Assembly (NCBI GenBank): GCA_016124895.1
Contig: WGMU01000002.1
Location: forward strand, 1 to 35,565
Origin: a bacterium
GTDB lineage: Bacteria > Planctomycetota > Planctomycetia > Planctomycetales > Planctomycetaceae
Reading direction: 5' to 3'
DNA: 35,565 bases
Position 1 is the first letter of the stretch; each line of letters starts with the position of its first letter. The notes under the pieces were generated by a model, which saw nothing but the letters and a program-made list of their open reading frames with translations, was not told where the DNA came from and made no database searches. Below are positions 8,946-17,158 of the stretch, piece after piece. The position numbers and the translations under genes were made by a program.

Positions 8946-9121
8946 AGCTCATCGGCACACGGAAGCTCGCGGCTGAAAAGCCGTATGGTCTGCTGCCGAC
9001 TTAACCGGACGCAGCCTCACGAAGGTTGCAATCGGTACGGTGGCGGCTTCGCGTCGGACTGGCGCGGTTGTGCGGGTAGGGCCGGTCATCCGGAAATGGA
9101 CGGTTCTGCAGCACTCGATCG

Positions 9122-10531
9122 TCAGGCATTGAAGCTGTGGATGACTTCGAGAATCCGGTCGAGATCGTTCTCGACGACCCGCGGCGAGTTCGGGAAGCTG
9201 ACCGCGGTGATCCCTCGGGACACGAGCTTGTCGGCGATCTGACCGGGCTGTGACTGGTGATAACCGACCGTCGCATCAGGATCCTTGAGCTGATGCCCGG
9301 TCAGAATGCAGACGATGCGGTCGCTCGGAGCGATGACGCCTTCCTCGCGCAGCAGCTTTGCGCCGGCGACACTCGCCGCGCTGGCCGGTTCGCAGCCGAA
9401 GCCGCCAGCGCCGACCTGGGCCTTCGCGTCGAGAATCGCATCGTCAGGAACTTCGCGGACAACGCCGTCGCAGGTATCGAGCGCCCGCAGACACTTCTTG
9501 AGATTTACGGGCCGGTTGATCTCAATCGCCGAGGCCAGTGTGTCGGCACGGTGGCCGGACGCGTCCATCTCAGCGAAGTAGCCGTCGATCAGAGCGTCGT
9601 CGGTACGACCGTCGTTCCAGCGCAGCGATTTGCCGTTGTAAAGCTGCGCGAGCGTGTTGGCTCCGGCGGCGTTGATCACAGCCAGTCGCGGAATGCGATC
9701 GATCAGGCCAAGCTGCTTCAGTTCGGCGAACGCTTTACCGAACGCGCTCGAGTTCCCGAGGTTGCCGCCCGGCACGACGATCCAGTCCGGGACTTCCCAG
9801 GCCAGCGCTTCCAGTACGCGGAACATGATCGATTTCTGACCTTCGAGCCGGAACGGGTTCACGCTGTTGCACAGGTAAATCTTCTCGCGCTGACAGACGT
9901 CGCGGACCTGCTTGAGGGCGTCGTCGAAGTCGCCCTGAATCTGCAGCGTGTGAGCACCGTAGTCGAGTGCCTGCGACAGCTTGCCGAACGCAATCTTTCC
10001 GCTGCCGACGAATACGACGACTCGAAAGAGCTGCGCCGCGCTGCTGTAGATCGCCAGTGACGCGCTGGTGTTGCCCGTTGAGGCGCACGCGGCGAACTTC
10101 GCGCCAACCATGCGGGCGTGCGTCGACGCGGCCGTCATGCCGTTGTCCTTGAAGCTGCCCGACGGATTCAACCCTTCGTACTGCAGCAGCGCGTTGCCGG
10201 CATCGAGCCCGATGTACCGCGCGACCGAATCGCTCGGACGCAGAATCGTCTGGCCTTCGCCGATTGTGACGATCTGATCGTCGGGAGCGAAGGGCAGCAA
10301 CTGGCGGAACCGCCACACGCCGCTGAAGTCGAGTGGGTTACGGCGGTTCGACCAGCGGGCTTCGAGGTCGCTCAGCGATGCCGGGACTTCGAGGTGATTC
10401 CAGTCATAGCCGATATCCAGCAGGCTGCCGCAGCCGGGACAGCCGACCAGAGTTTCGTCGACGGAAAACGTCGCGCGGCAGTCGGGATTGATGCAGATCT
10501 GAAACGCCTTATCAGAAACAGCGGAAGACAT
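9122..10531 (-). CDS. thrC: Threonine synthase
   Basis: A PLP-dependent cytoplasmic enzyme converting O-phosphohomoserine to threonine. The 469-residue protein begins with a zinc-ribbon-like segment (C13, C18, C31, C34), common in archaeal/planctomycete-type threonine synthases. The PLP lysine lies in [10 protein letters not shown] (K128), and the PLP-phosphate loop is [10 protein letters not shown] (~253-262). The last residue is followed closely by the leader of the RTX gene on the same strand. The start ATG at 10531 is followed at once by the cysteine ribbon, which supports it. No other threonine-pathway gene is adjacent, so it appears to be a single-gene unit or first gene of a unit; 140 bases separate it from the upstream gene. 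Confidence 0.95.
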   Translation of the reverse strand: MSSAVSDKAFQICINPDCRATFSVDETLVGCPGCGSLLDIGYDWNHLEVPASLSDLEARWSNRRNPLDFSGVWRFRQLLPFAPDDQIVTIGEGQTILRPSDSVARYIGLDAGNALLQYEGLNPSGSFKDNGMTAASTHARMVGAKFAACASTGNTSASLAIYSSAAQLFRVVVFVGSGKIAFGKLSQALDYGAHTLQIQGDFDDALKQVRDVCQREKIYLCNSVNPFRLEGQKSIMFRVLEALAWEVPDWIVVPGGNLGNSSAFGKAFAELKQLGLIDRIPRLAVINAAGANTLAQLYNGKSLRWNDGRTDDALIDGYFAEMDASGHRADTLASAIEINRPVNLKKCLRALDTCDGVVREVPDDAILDAKAQVGAGGFGCEPASAASVAGAKLLREEGVIAPSDRIVCILTGHQLKDPDATVGYHQSQPGQIADKLVSRGITAVSFPNSPRVVENDLDRILEVIHSFNA

Positions 10532-10671
10532 GGCAGTGTGAGTACCTGGAAGAAGAATTCAGGATGGGTTGATGAAGCGGTTACGTTCGAAAACTGAGAT
10601 CTCAAATCAGCTACCGGGCGCTCGCTCTCGGTTCTGCGACTGTCTGATTCCCGGAGCTGACGTCTGTCACG

Positions 10672-11202
10672 CTACGAAGAGTCGTCACCGCTTTGCCGAT
10701 GACGCTCGCCATTGACTGGTCGTGCTCCCGATCTCGCGCGAATCGCTTCGAGTTCCTGTTCGAGCACGTGGCGCTGAGCTTCCAGATCGGCCAGGCGGTT
10801 GCGGGAATGTGACTGAATCGCCGTCATATCGCCAACGCCCAGCAATGCGACCCAGCAGACCAGCAGCAGGATCAGCAGCCAGAACACCGTGGATACCGCC
10901 GGCCCGAATCGCCAGATAAAGATGTCACCGACAGCCAGCAGGGCGCCGACAATCGCGATCAGTGCCGATGTCTGCATCCGGCGACGAAACCGGTTGGCGT
11001 AGTGGATTCGGTCGAGGTCGTCGACACTGGCGTCAGCCTGCTGCCGCTTCCAGCTTCGCGAGTGACCAATCATCATCCCGATGCCCAGCACGACCAGCCC
11101 ACCGCCAAACACGACGGCCGGCAGCCAGTTGTTCTCAGGATGTTCCGCAGCAAGGATCACGGGATTGATCTCGACGAAGTCAAAAATATGGGGAACCTTC
11201 AA
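10672..11202 (-). CDS. Membrane protein of unknown function with C-terminal coiled coil
   Basis: I do not recognise a family. The protein has three hydrophobic segments (WLPAVVFGGGLVVLGIGMMIG; ALIAIVGALLAVGDIFI; TVFWLLILLLVCWVALLGVG), a basic stretch between the first two, and a hydrophilic helical tail (NRLADLEAQRHVLEQELEAI) that should form a coiled coil on the cytoplasmic side. The start is uncertain: TTG 11202 has a GGGA at good distance and gives 176 residues; GTG 11160 gives 162; an open frame to 11262 would run into a palindromic repeat (11237-11282) and is unlikely. It sits upstream of thrC on the same strand, with 140 bases between. Confidence 0.65.
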   Translation of the reverse strand: MKVPHIFDFVEINPVILAAEHPENNWLPAVVFGGGLVVLGIGMMIGHSRSWKRQQADASVDDLDRIHYANRFRRRMQTSALIAIVGALLAVGDIFIWRFGPAVSTVFWLLILLLVCWVALLGVGDMTAIQSHSRNRLADLEAQRHVLEQELEAIRARSGARPVNGERHRQSGDDSS

Positions 11203-11236
11203 GTAGCATCCCGAGCTTAAATCAGCCGCCGGTCGC

Positions 11237-11282
11237 CAGCCCCCGGTTCTGCTGGAAGGCAACTGTGTGGAACCGGGGGCTG
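11237..11282. repeat. Perfect 13-bp inverted repeat, intergenic hairpin
   Basis: CAGCCCCCGGTTC (11237-11249) pairs perfectly with GAACCGGGGGCTG (11270-11282) across a 20-base loop. It lies between two divergent genes (membrane protein at 11202, DUF3293 at 11365), so it is not at a transcript end and has no T tract. A second small hairpin (CGACGC/GCGTCG, 11311-11328) follows. Best explained as a REP-like palindrome or a structured leader. Confidence 0.7.
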
Positions 11283-11364
11283 ATGCCTGACAAAATCGAA
11301 GCCACCGCGGCGACGCATCGTAGCGTCGTCATCCGTCAGGTTCAGTTACGGAATCGCCAGTTTC

Positions 11365-11919
11365 ATGCCGAGTTACGAACTGCTCGCCGCCCACTGCCGG
11401 ACTGACTACCGCGTCGAGCTTCCGGATCGACATTTCTCGATCCGTCCTGGTCAGACCTGCGCAGAACTTGATGCGTTGCTGCGTTCTGTCGGAGCGACCT
11501 GCTGGGTGCTGATCACCGCCGAAAATCCCCGCTCTGAACAGCTCTCCGACTCGGCCAACGCCACCTGCCGTGAACAACTCCGTAAGCAACTCGAACAGAC
11601 CGGCCGCCCACTGTTCCCGACGATCGCCGTGAGCCCCGATTCCACCTGGCCTCCCGAACTGGGCCACCTGACCCTGGGCCTGCCGGAATCCACAGCCCTG
11701 ACCATCGCGCGCCAGTTCAACCAGCACGCGATCCTCTCCGGCGAGATTGGCCAGCCAGCCACGCTGAGATTCACAACCCCCGCCGCCTGGCACGAGGCAC
11801 TCTTGCGCGGAGCAGTCTCCGACGATCCCGCTATCAGAACCGTGAGCGAGACCGCCAGGATCGGTTCCCACCGGCCAGAGTCAGTGATCAACAATCTGGA
11901 CACGCCTCACGAGGTGTGA
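11365..11919 (+). CDS. DUF3293 domain protein
   Basis: The 184-residue protein matches the pattern of DUF3293: an N-terminal aromatic segment (YRVELPDRHFSIRPGQ), then CWVLITAENPRSEQLSDSANATCREQL in place of the family ITAxNPxS signature, then LGLPESTALTIARQFNQHAILSG. The family is small, cytoplasmic and of unknown function, and widespread in proteobacteria and planctomycetes. The ATG at 11365 lies directly before the conserved region. Its last 39 bases overlap the convergent small gene 11881-12240. A tail of about 40 residues beyond the domain is not conserved as far as I can judge. Confidence 0.8.
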   Translation: MPSYELLAAHCRTDYRVELPDRHFSIRPGQTCAELDALLRSVGATCWVLITAENPRSEQLSDSANATCREQLRKQLEQTGRPLFPTIAVSPDSTWPPELGHLTLGLPESTALTIARQFNQHAILSGEIGQPATLRFTTPAAWHEALLRGAVSDDPAIRTVSETARIGSHRPESVINNLDTPHEV

Positions 11920-12240
11920 GGGAGTGGTTTCAATAATCAGGTAGGTCGCGTCAAATGCCGTCGGACGCTGCCGCAATTCGTACCACATCGAGCCTTCAAA
12001 GACGTCTGTCGGTGGTCCGAGCAAGCGCACAACATCGGCAGATGATGTTCTCCCCGGCCTGAGCACGTTTTTCGTCAGGTCGGGAATCATTTCATAGTAT
12101 TCTTTGTCCGTCGTCTTCGGGTCGTGCCATCGTTCAGAATCGAATGCCGGGCTGAAATACTGCACAACCGCGACAGTACACCAGGCCACAGCGACGGCAC
12201 CTGCACCCTGAATTCGATGGGCGTTCCTGCTACTGAACAT
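11881..12240 (-). CDS. Small membrane-anchored protein, BamE/SmpA-like fold suspected
   Basis: A 119-residue protein with one hydrophobic segment near the N-terminus (GAGAVAVAWCTVAVVQYF) and a soluble part. The soluble part has the rhythm of SmpA/BamE-like domains: a helix with LRPGRTSSADVVRLLGPPTDVF, then a strand-rich end with WYELRQRP and YLIIETTPSHLVRRVQIV. This is inference from pattern only; many such orphan proteins are simply called hypothetical. The start is not backed by a clear ribosome site. It ends inside the 3' end of the convergent DUF3293 gene (39 bases shared) and lies downstream of cbiQ on the same strand with a 95-base gap holding a 7-bp hairpin (12318-12339) that overlaps the cbiQ stop. 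Confidence 0.6.
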   Translation of the reverse strand: MFSSRNAHRIQGAGAVAVAWCTVAVVQYFSPAFDSERWHDPKTTDKEYYEMIPDLTKNVLRPGRTSSADVVRLLGPPTDVFEGSMWYELRQRPTAFDATYLIIETTPSHLVRRVQIVDH

Positions 12241-12335
12241 GACGACGACACAAAGAATGTTGGCAATGGCGACCGACAGGTCAGGTGCTTGACACGTGAC
12301 GCAGCGGTGTCGGCAGTGTGACCGAGCCTAGACGG

Positions 12336-12983
12336 TCACTCGTCGTCCAGCCAGTGGACTTCGCCGGTCCAGCCGCGCGACAGCATGGCGCCGTGGATGC
12401 GTTCGGCTCGGGTCAGCGAGCGGATCAGTAACATGCCCAGCAGCGAGGCCAGCGACTTCCAGCGGAACCACAGGCTCGTGCGGCCCATCGAGCGGGCTTT
12501 TCTCGCCGTGCGCAGGCGGTCGAGTTCGTCCCAGACGACAAACACGTAGCGGTACATGAAGGCCAGAATTGCGACGAAGACGGCGGGAACGCGCAGGCGC
12601 CGGAGCGTCACCAGAAGCTGGGCGAAGGGCATCACGTTGATCAGCCACAGGCTCGTCAGGAACGCAATCGTGCCGCGGCAGATGATTGTCAGCATCAGTT
12701 CCCAGCCGTGAGTGAAGCCCTGCGAGAGTGGCAGCGAGATCGCAATTGCCCCGATAAAAGGCAGGAAAATGAACAGTCGTTTGAGCAGGTAGTGCAGCGG
12801 AACTCCGGCGATGCTGTGGCCGGTGAAGACGATGCAGCCGAGCACGCCGAACGCCGGCCAGTGCTCGAAAGGAATCGCGACTCCGGCAACGATGACGGTC
12901 AGAGCCAGCGTGATCTTCAGCAGCGGAGGCAGGCGATGGCACGGCGAGACCGCACGGCCGTAGCGGTCCCAGAAGTCACTCAC
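12336..12983 (-). CDS. cbiQ: ECF-type cobalt/nickel transporter transmembrane component
   Basis: CbiQ is the coupling membrane subunit (T component) that joins the substrate-binding CbiM to an ATPase in metal uptake across the inner membrane. The 215-residue protein has hydrophobic segments at about 22-40, 45-65, 70-90 and further ones in the middle, and the C-terminal coupling helix ERIHGAMLSRGWTG containing the AxxSRG-type motif that contacts the ATPase. It starts at GTG 12983, overlapping the end of cbiM by 8 bases, the mark of translational coupling. The usual next gene, the ATPase cbiO, is not found downstream; the following gene is an unrelated small protein. Confidence 0.92.
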   Translation of the reverse strand: MSDFWDRYGRAVSPCHRLPPLLKITLALTVIVAGVAIPFEHWPAFGVLGCIVFTGHSIAGVPLHYLLKRLFIFLPFIGAIAISLPLSQGFTHGWELMLTIICRGTIAFLTSLWLINVMPFAQLLVTLRRLRVPAVFVAILAFMYRYVFVVWDELDRLRTARKARSMGRTSLWFRWKSLASLLGMLLIRSLTRAERIHGAMLSRGWTGEVHWLDDE

Positions 12984-13950
12984 GCGATGCCGCTCCTGCC
13001 AGTTGAGGTGCCGGCTGTCGCATTGTCCGCGCCATGATCAGCGAGAGTGCGAAGATCGCCGCGACACCCACGATTCCGGCAGCCGAGACTGAAAGGTTCT
13101 GCCAGTCACCGAGCGGGATCGCGTCATAGTCCGTAAAGACTCCGCTGATGCCGTTGTCGGACGCGGCGACCGATTCACGTTCCGACACAGCTTCCAGCCC
13201 GTCGGAATACTCGGATGCAAACGGCGACGCGAATGCGGCAACGGCCAGCGCAGCGATCAGGCCGGCTCCAATGAACTGAGGCAGCGGCCGGCTCTGCGAC
13301 GACGGAGCCGGCAGACCGAAGATCAGATCGGGACGATGATTCAACACGACCTTGATCACGACGGCTGTGATGAGCGCCTCGCCGATGCCGATCAGCGCGT
13401 GAAACGACACCATCAGCGTGAAGATGTTGCGGAAGCGGAATTCGCCAGGTGCGTGCGAAAGTCGGAACTCGACGCAGAACAGCGCCGCCGCCGCCATGAC
13501 ACTCAGCCATGCCGCGATGACTGCGCCGATCACGGTGCCTCGTTTACGACAGGCAAAGCGTCGCCGGACGGCGGCCATCACCGCGTATCCGCCGATCGAA
13601 CCCAGCACGGCCATGTGCAGGATGTTCGCTCCGAGTGCCGTCAGACCTCCGTCGGAGAACAAAGCCCATTGCGCCACGAGGACCATCGTCAGCGCGATGC
13701 AGCCGGCCCAGGGGCCGAGAATCGTTCCGGCAAGCACGCCGCCCATCAGGTGACCACTCACCGGCAGTCCGATCGGAAAATTGATCATCTGCCCGGCGAA
13801 AATCAGCGAGCCCATCATGCCTGTCAGTGGAATTGTCCGTTCAGCCAGGTCGCCTTTGATGCGCCGCAACGAGTAGCCAACCGCACTGGCAGCGACTCCG
13901 GCCGTTGCCAGACAGACTTCGTTACTGAGGAAACCGTCGGGAATGTGCAT
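12976..13950 (-). CDS. cbiM: Energy-coupling factor metal transporter permease with fused PDGLE/CbiN-like tail
   Basis: CbiM/NikM binds the metal ion: in known structures Co2+ or Ni2+ is held by the N-terminal Met1 amine, His2 and an internal histidine. Here the protein begins MHIPDGFLS exactly as required, and a further conserved histidine stands in VSGHLMGG (H67). Seven or so hydrophobic segments follow to about residue 205. After a linker, a second part has a membrane segment, the PDGLE-like motif YSDGLEAV (248-254), an extracytoplasmic loop and a last membrane helix (ISVS... to MARTM). This corresponds to a fused CbiN/NikN-like component. Start ATG 13950 is fixed by the MHI requirement. 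No cobalamin riboswitch fits in the 116 bases upstream. Co or Ni cannot be told apart from sequence. Confidence 0.93.
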   Translation of the reverse strand: MHIPDGFLSNEVCLATAGVAASAVGYSLRRIKGDLAERTIPLTGMMGSLIFAGQMINFPIGLPVSGHLMGGVLAGTILGPWAGCIALTMVLVAQWALFSDGGLTALGANILHMAVLGSIGGYAVMAAVRRRFACRKRGTVIGAVIAAWLSVMAAAALFCVEFRLSHAPGEFRFRNIFTLMVSFHALIGIGEALITAVVIKVVLNHRPDLIFGLPAPSSQSRPLPQFIGAGLIAALAVAAFASPFASEYSDGLEAVSERESVAASDNGISGVFTDYDAIPLGDWQNLSVSAAGIVGVAAIFALSLIMARTMRQPAPQLAGAASRE

Positions 13951-14066
13951 GGGGCGGATGAGTAAACAGAGGACAGTAAACAGGGGAAGACAGGCGGCAG
14001 TGGGGAGTAGGCAGTCGTGAGTTGTCCGCCACTAACCGCCAATCGCGAATGGCTCACTGCGAATTG

Positions 14067-14909
14067 CTACTTCTCCGGCACGGGTTTCAGACCGGGCAGC
14101 TTGATTGGCTCGATGCCGGTGCCTTCGTAACCCGGCAGCGGATTGCCGCTGTCATCCAGTCTGCCGACCGTCCACAGGACGCCGCGGGCGAACATGCCCA
14201 GCCAGATGTCGTTGTTCATGGTTTCGTTGTGGTGGCCGAGTGACGTGCCGAAGACACGGGCTCGACCGAACTGGTTGGTCCAGGCGACCGTGTGAACCTG
14301 CTTTGTGTCGGTGCCGTAAGCCTGGGCAAGTGGCGTCGCGTTCGGCCAGACTTTCTCGATGATGTACAGCTCGCCGTTGGGCGTCTGCCATTCGACGGGG
14401 AAGCCAGTCATGATGGGGTGGTGCTCGCCGACATTCTGCACGAGTACGGCGCGGTGTTTTTCGTGCCGCCGCGACGTTACGCCGATCAGTTCCCGCCAGA
14501 CGTCTGCTCCAGTGGGAGCAGAACGGTAGCTGTGCAGCGAGCAATGCACGAAGACGGCCGGTACGCCTTCAAAGTGTGCCTGAGCGATCGACTTGACGAA
14601 TTCGTCGTCTGCCACGCCGCCGAAACATTCGTTGTGAACGATCACGTCGTACTTCTTCGCCCAGCCCGGTTCCCTGTAGACCGAGACCTTATGGTCGCGT
14701 CCAGTTCCGCCTTCATGGACAACATCGAAATCGATGCTCATTCGCTGGGCCAGCCCCTGGGTGATGATCAGTTTCTGTTGATCGTAGTCATGGCAGCAGC
14801 CGCCGGTGATCAACAGACCTTTGAGTTTTGGTTTGCCCGCCGCTCTGGACAGCGCGACCGGGACCGTCAGCAGGGTAAGAACCAGCAGCAGACGCGGGAG
14901 GAATTTCAT
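14067..14909 (-). CDS. Secreted ThuA-domain protein
   Basis: A 280-residue protein with a Sec signal peptide (MKFLPRLLLVLTLLTVPVALSRAA). The mature part has the ThuA/glutamine-amidotransferase-like fold: LKGLLITGGCCHDYDQQK at the start, KKYDVIVHNECFGGVAD, GVPAVFVHCSLHSY, and EHHPIMTGFP before a C-terminal GRARVFGTSLGHHNETM. ThuA proteins take part in sugar catabolism through 3-keto sugars in rhizobia; planctomycetes hold many exported copies of unknown substrate. I chose ATG 14909 since it has GGAG nine bases upstream and begins a proper signal peptide, unlike the longer frame to 14984. It lies upstream of cbiM on the same strand (116-base gap), which is probably coincidence. Confidence 0.88.
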   Translation of the reverse strand: MKFLPRLLLVLTLLTVPVALSRAAGKPKLKGLLITGGCCHDYDQQKLIITQGLAQRMSIDFDVVHEGGTGRDHKVSVYREPGWAKKYDVIVHNECFGGVADDEFVKSIAQAHFEGVPAVFVHCSLHSYRSAPTGADVWRELIGVTSRRHEKHRAVLVQNVGEHHPIMTGFPVEWQTPNGELYIIEKVWPNATPLAQAYGTDTKQVHTVAWTNQFGRARVFGTSLGHHNETMNNDIWLGMFARGVLWTVGRLDDSGNPLPGYEGTGIEPIKLPGLKPVPEK

Positions 14910-15164
14910 GTGTGAGGTCTCCGGTGGCGGGACAGAGGAGCGACGTGGAGTGAAGAATCTATCAGTCGGCTCACCGCGGCGCAACCGTGCCGGCTGGACA
15001 GGATTGTCTGGTTGACGTCTCGTAGCGATTCGTCAGGCCGCTCGTGTTGCCCGATGTTTGAGGCGGCGACCAGCCCGAGTTTACGGCGGAGAACTCCTGC
15101 AGGGTTTCTAACGGTCGTGGAATGCCGCCATACTCGGCGGATCCCGGAACAGAATCTGCCTGGA

Positions 15165-15189
15165 CGTGGTCGATCTATTTCGGACCACG
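15165..15189. other. Hairpin in the 384-base intergenic region before the adaptor gene
   Basis: CGTGGTC (15165-15171) pairs with GACCACG (15183-15189) across 11 bases. It lies in the gap between the divergent thuA-like gene (14909) and the adaptor gene (15294), about 105 bases before the latter. The gap must hold both promoters; I could not find a convincing -35/-10 pair for either. Confidence 0.4.
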
Positions 15190-15293
15190 GCTCTGGGGCT
15201 GTGATCGTTCGACAGGGGCTGGTTGCGGTGTTCGGCGACTGAAATCAACCTCAGTACAGACCGGCTGCCTCGCGTGTGAAAAAGGAACTCGCC

Positions 15294-17072
15294 ATGTTGA
15301 CTCGTTCTCAATCTGAACACGCCTGGACCCATCCGGTCGGTCGACGCGGGGCGTCTCCGGTGTCTGTGCTCGTTATGGTGATTGTCGCAGCGTTGATCGT
15401 CATCGGTCTGATCTTCGCGTTTGGCGGCGGTGGTGATTCGGCTGGTGCTGCCGATGCGAGTATGTCCACGCATACCGTCAGGCGTGAGAACCTGCTCATC
15501 AGTGTGACCGAGGACGGCAATCTGGAGAGTGCCAGCAATATTGACGTCAAGTGTGAGATTCCCAACGGCAGCACCATCCTGTGGATCGTGCCGGACGGAA
15601 CTCAGGTCGCAGAAGGCCAGAAGATCATCGAGCTGGATTCGGCATCAATTGACGAACAGCTCGAAGCTCAGAAGGGCGTCTACGAAAAGGCGCTGGCGGC
15701 GAAGATTAAGGCGACAGAAGACGCGGCGGCCGCAGAAATTGCGGTCCGGGAATACGCTGAGGGCACTTACATCCAGGAAGTGCAGCTCGCCGAATCGAAC
15801 ATCACGCTGGCAATGGAAGACCTGCGCAGCGCTCAGAACGTGCTCGAATTCACCAAGCGAATGGCACGGAAGGGCTTCACGACTCCGCTGCAGGTGGAAG
15901 CGGACGAGTTTGCGGTGAAGCGGGCCGAACTGCAGCTTGGGACCTATCAGACCGCGAAGAAAGTGCTTGAGAACTTCACTCGTGAGAAGACGCTGCGGGC
16001 ACTGCAGGCGACTCGCGACGCCGCGCAGGCCGCCGCTCGTTCTGAAGAAGCAACAATGACGCTTGAAAAGGCAAAGCTCGATCGACTGACGTCGTACCTG
16101 TCGAAGTGTGTGATCACAGCCCCACAGTCGGGGATGCTCGTCTATTACAAGGAACGCAGTCGATTCGGCAGCTCATCCAGCACGATCGAGGAAGGGGCTC
16201 CGGTTCGCGAGCGGCAGGTGATCGCTCAAATCCCGAAGCTGACCGAGATGCAGGCCAACGTGCCGGTTCACGAATCCAAAGTCGAGCAGCTCAAGCCGGG
16301 AATGCGGGCACATCTGAAGGTTCTGGAGAAGGAGTTTCAGGGGACAGTGACGTCGATTGCGAATCAGCCGGAATCGAAGTCGTTTTTCCAGGCGGCGGTC
16401 AAAGAGTACCCGACACTGGTTCGAGTCGATGGAGACGCGTCCGGTTTGCGGCCGGGCATGACGGCGGAAGTCGAGATTCTGATCGCCGATCTGCGGGACG
16501 TCCTGACCGTGCCGGTCTCAGCAGTCATTCCGAGCCGCGGGCAGTATCACTGCTACGTGATGACACCACAGGGACCGGTGAAACGCCAGCTTCTGCTGGG
16601 CATGACCAACGACAAGATGGTCGAGGTCAAGGACGGTGTGGCGGAAGGCGAGCATGTGATACTCAACCCCCGCAATCTGCAGCAGGAATCTGAGACGGTT
16701 GGTGCTGACAAGGCCGACACACAGAAGTCCGTCGACGCAAAAGAGAAGTTTGGCGAAGTAAAGCCGGTTGATACGTCAGCGTCTCAGAGTGCCGGCGCAC
16801 GACAGGCCAGTGGATCTGGTGCGGCTGGCGGCGGAGCCGGTGGATTCAAGCCACCGAGCTTCTCGGAACTCGACAAGGATGGAGACGGAAAGATCTCGGG
16901 TGCTGAAATGCCCGAACGCATGAGCCGCAGCGATACCAACGGTGATGGCTCAATTGACCGGTCGGAATACGCCGCGATGCAGAAGCGGATTCGCGAGCGG
17001 CAGCAGAATGGCGGCGGTGGTGGCGGCACGGGAAATCCCGGTGGAGGCCGTCCCGGCGGCCCGCCGCAGTAA
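15294..17072 (+). CDS. Membrane-fusion (HlyD/MacA-like) efflux adaptor with C-terminal EF-hand pair
   Basis: A 592-residue periplasmic adaptor anchored by one N-terminal membrane helix (VSVLVMVIVAALIVIGLIF, ~24-42). A barrel-sandwich (biotinyl-lipoyl) half motif IPNGSTILWIVPDGTQVAEGQKI is followed by a long coiled-coil hairpin (~120-270) and the return lipoyl half CVITAPQSGMLVYY. Beta-barrel segments follow (VPVHESKVEQLKPGM; LRPGMTAEVEI; VLTVPVSAVI). After this, a low-complexity linker leads to two canonical EF-hand loops, DKDGDGKISGAE (527-538) and DTNGDGSIDRSE (547-558), and a Gly/Pro-rich end. The EF-hand tail is unusual for adaptors and suggests Ca2+ binding. AAGGA lies well before ATG 15294; GTG 15276 is an alternative. 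The permease gene follows after 86 bases on the same strand. Confidence 0.9.
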   Translation: MLTRSQSEHAWTHPVGRRGASPVSVLVMVIVAALIVIGLIFAFGGGGDSAGAADASMSTHTVRRENLLISVTEDGNLESASNIDVKCEIPNGSTILWIVPDGTQVAEGQKIIELDSASIDEQLEAQKGVYEKALAAKIKATEDAAAAEIAVREYAEGTYIQEVQLAESNITLAMEDLRSAQNVLEFTKRMARKGFTTPLQVEADEFAVKRAELQLGTYQTAKKVLENFTREKTLRALQATRDAAQAAARSEEATMTLEKAKLDRLTSYLSKCVITAPQSGMLVYYKERSRFGSSSSTIEEGAPVRERQVIAQIPKLTEMQANVPVHESKVEQLKPGMRAHLKVLEKEFQGTVTSIANQPESKSFFQAAVKEYPTLVRVDGDASGLRPGMTAEVEILIADLRDVLTVPVSAVIPSRGQYHCYVMTPQGPVKRQLLLGMTNDKMVEVKDGVAEGEHVILNPRNLQQESETVGADKADTQKSVDAKEKFGEVKPVDTSASQSAGARQASGSGAAGGGAGGFKPPSFSELDKDGDGKISGAEMPERMSRSDTNGDGSIDRSEYAAMQKRIRERQQNGGGGGGTGNPGGGRPGGPPQ

Positions 17073-17158
17073 TTCAGATACGAGCTGCCTGATCGGTGCG
17101 ACTGCCGGGGCGGGAGTTCCACAGTCGCAAGTCTTCCTGAAACTCCGAGGCTCGCCGC

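Noticed and set aside
8827-8958. 44-residue N-terminal extension of the RTX protein from ATG 8958.
   Set aside because: No family resemblance and the DNA forms paired structures; ATG 8826 lies just before the basic stretch and the LEPR-like motif.
12318-12339. 7-bp hairpin at the end of cbiQ as a terminator.
   Set aside because: No T tract in either direction; it may only be a weak structure overlapping the stop codon.
13951-14066. Possible cobalamin riboswitch upstream of cbiM.
   Set aside because: The gap is only 116 bases, too short for the class, and no B12-box-like sequence was seen.
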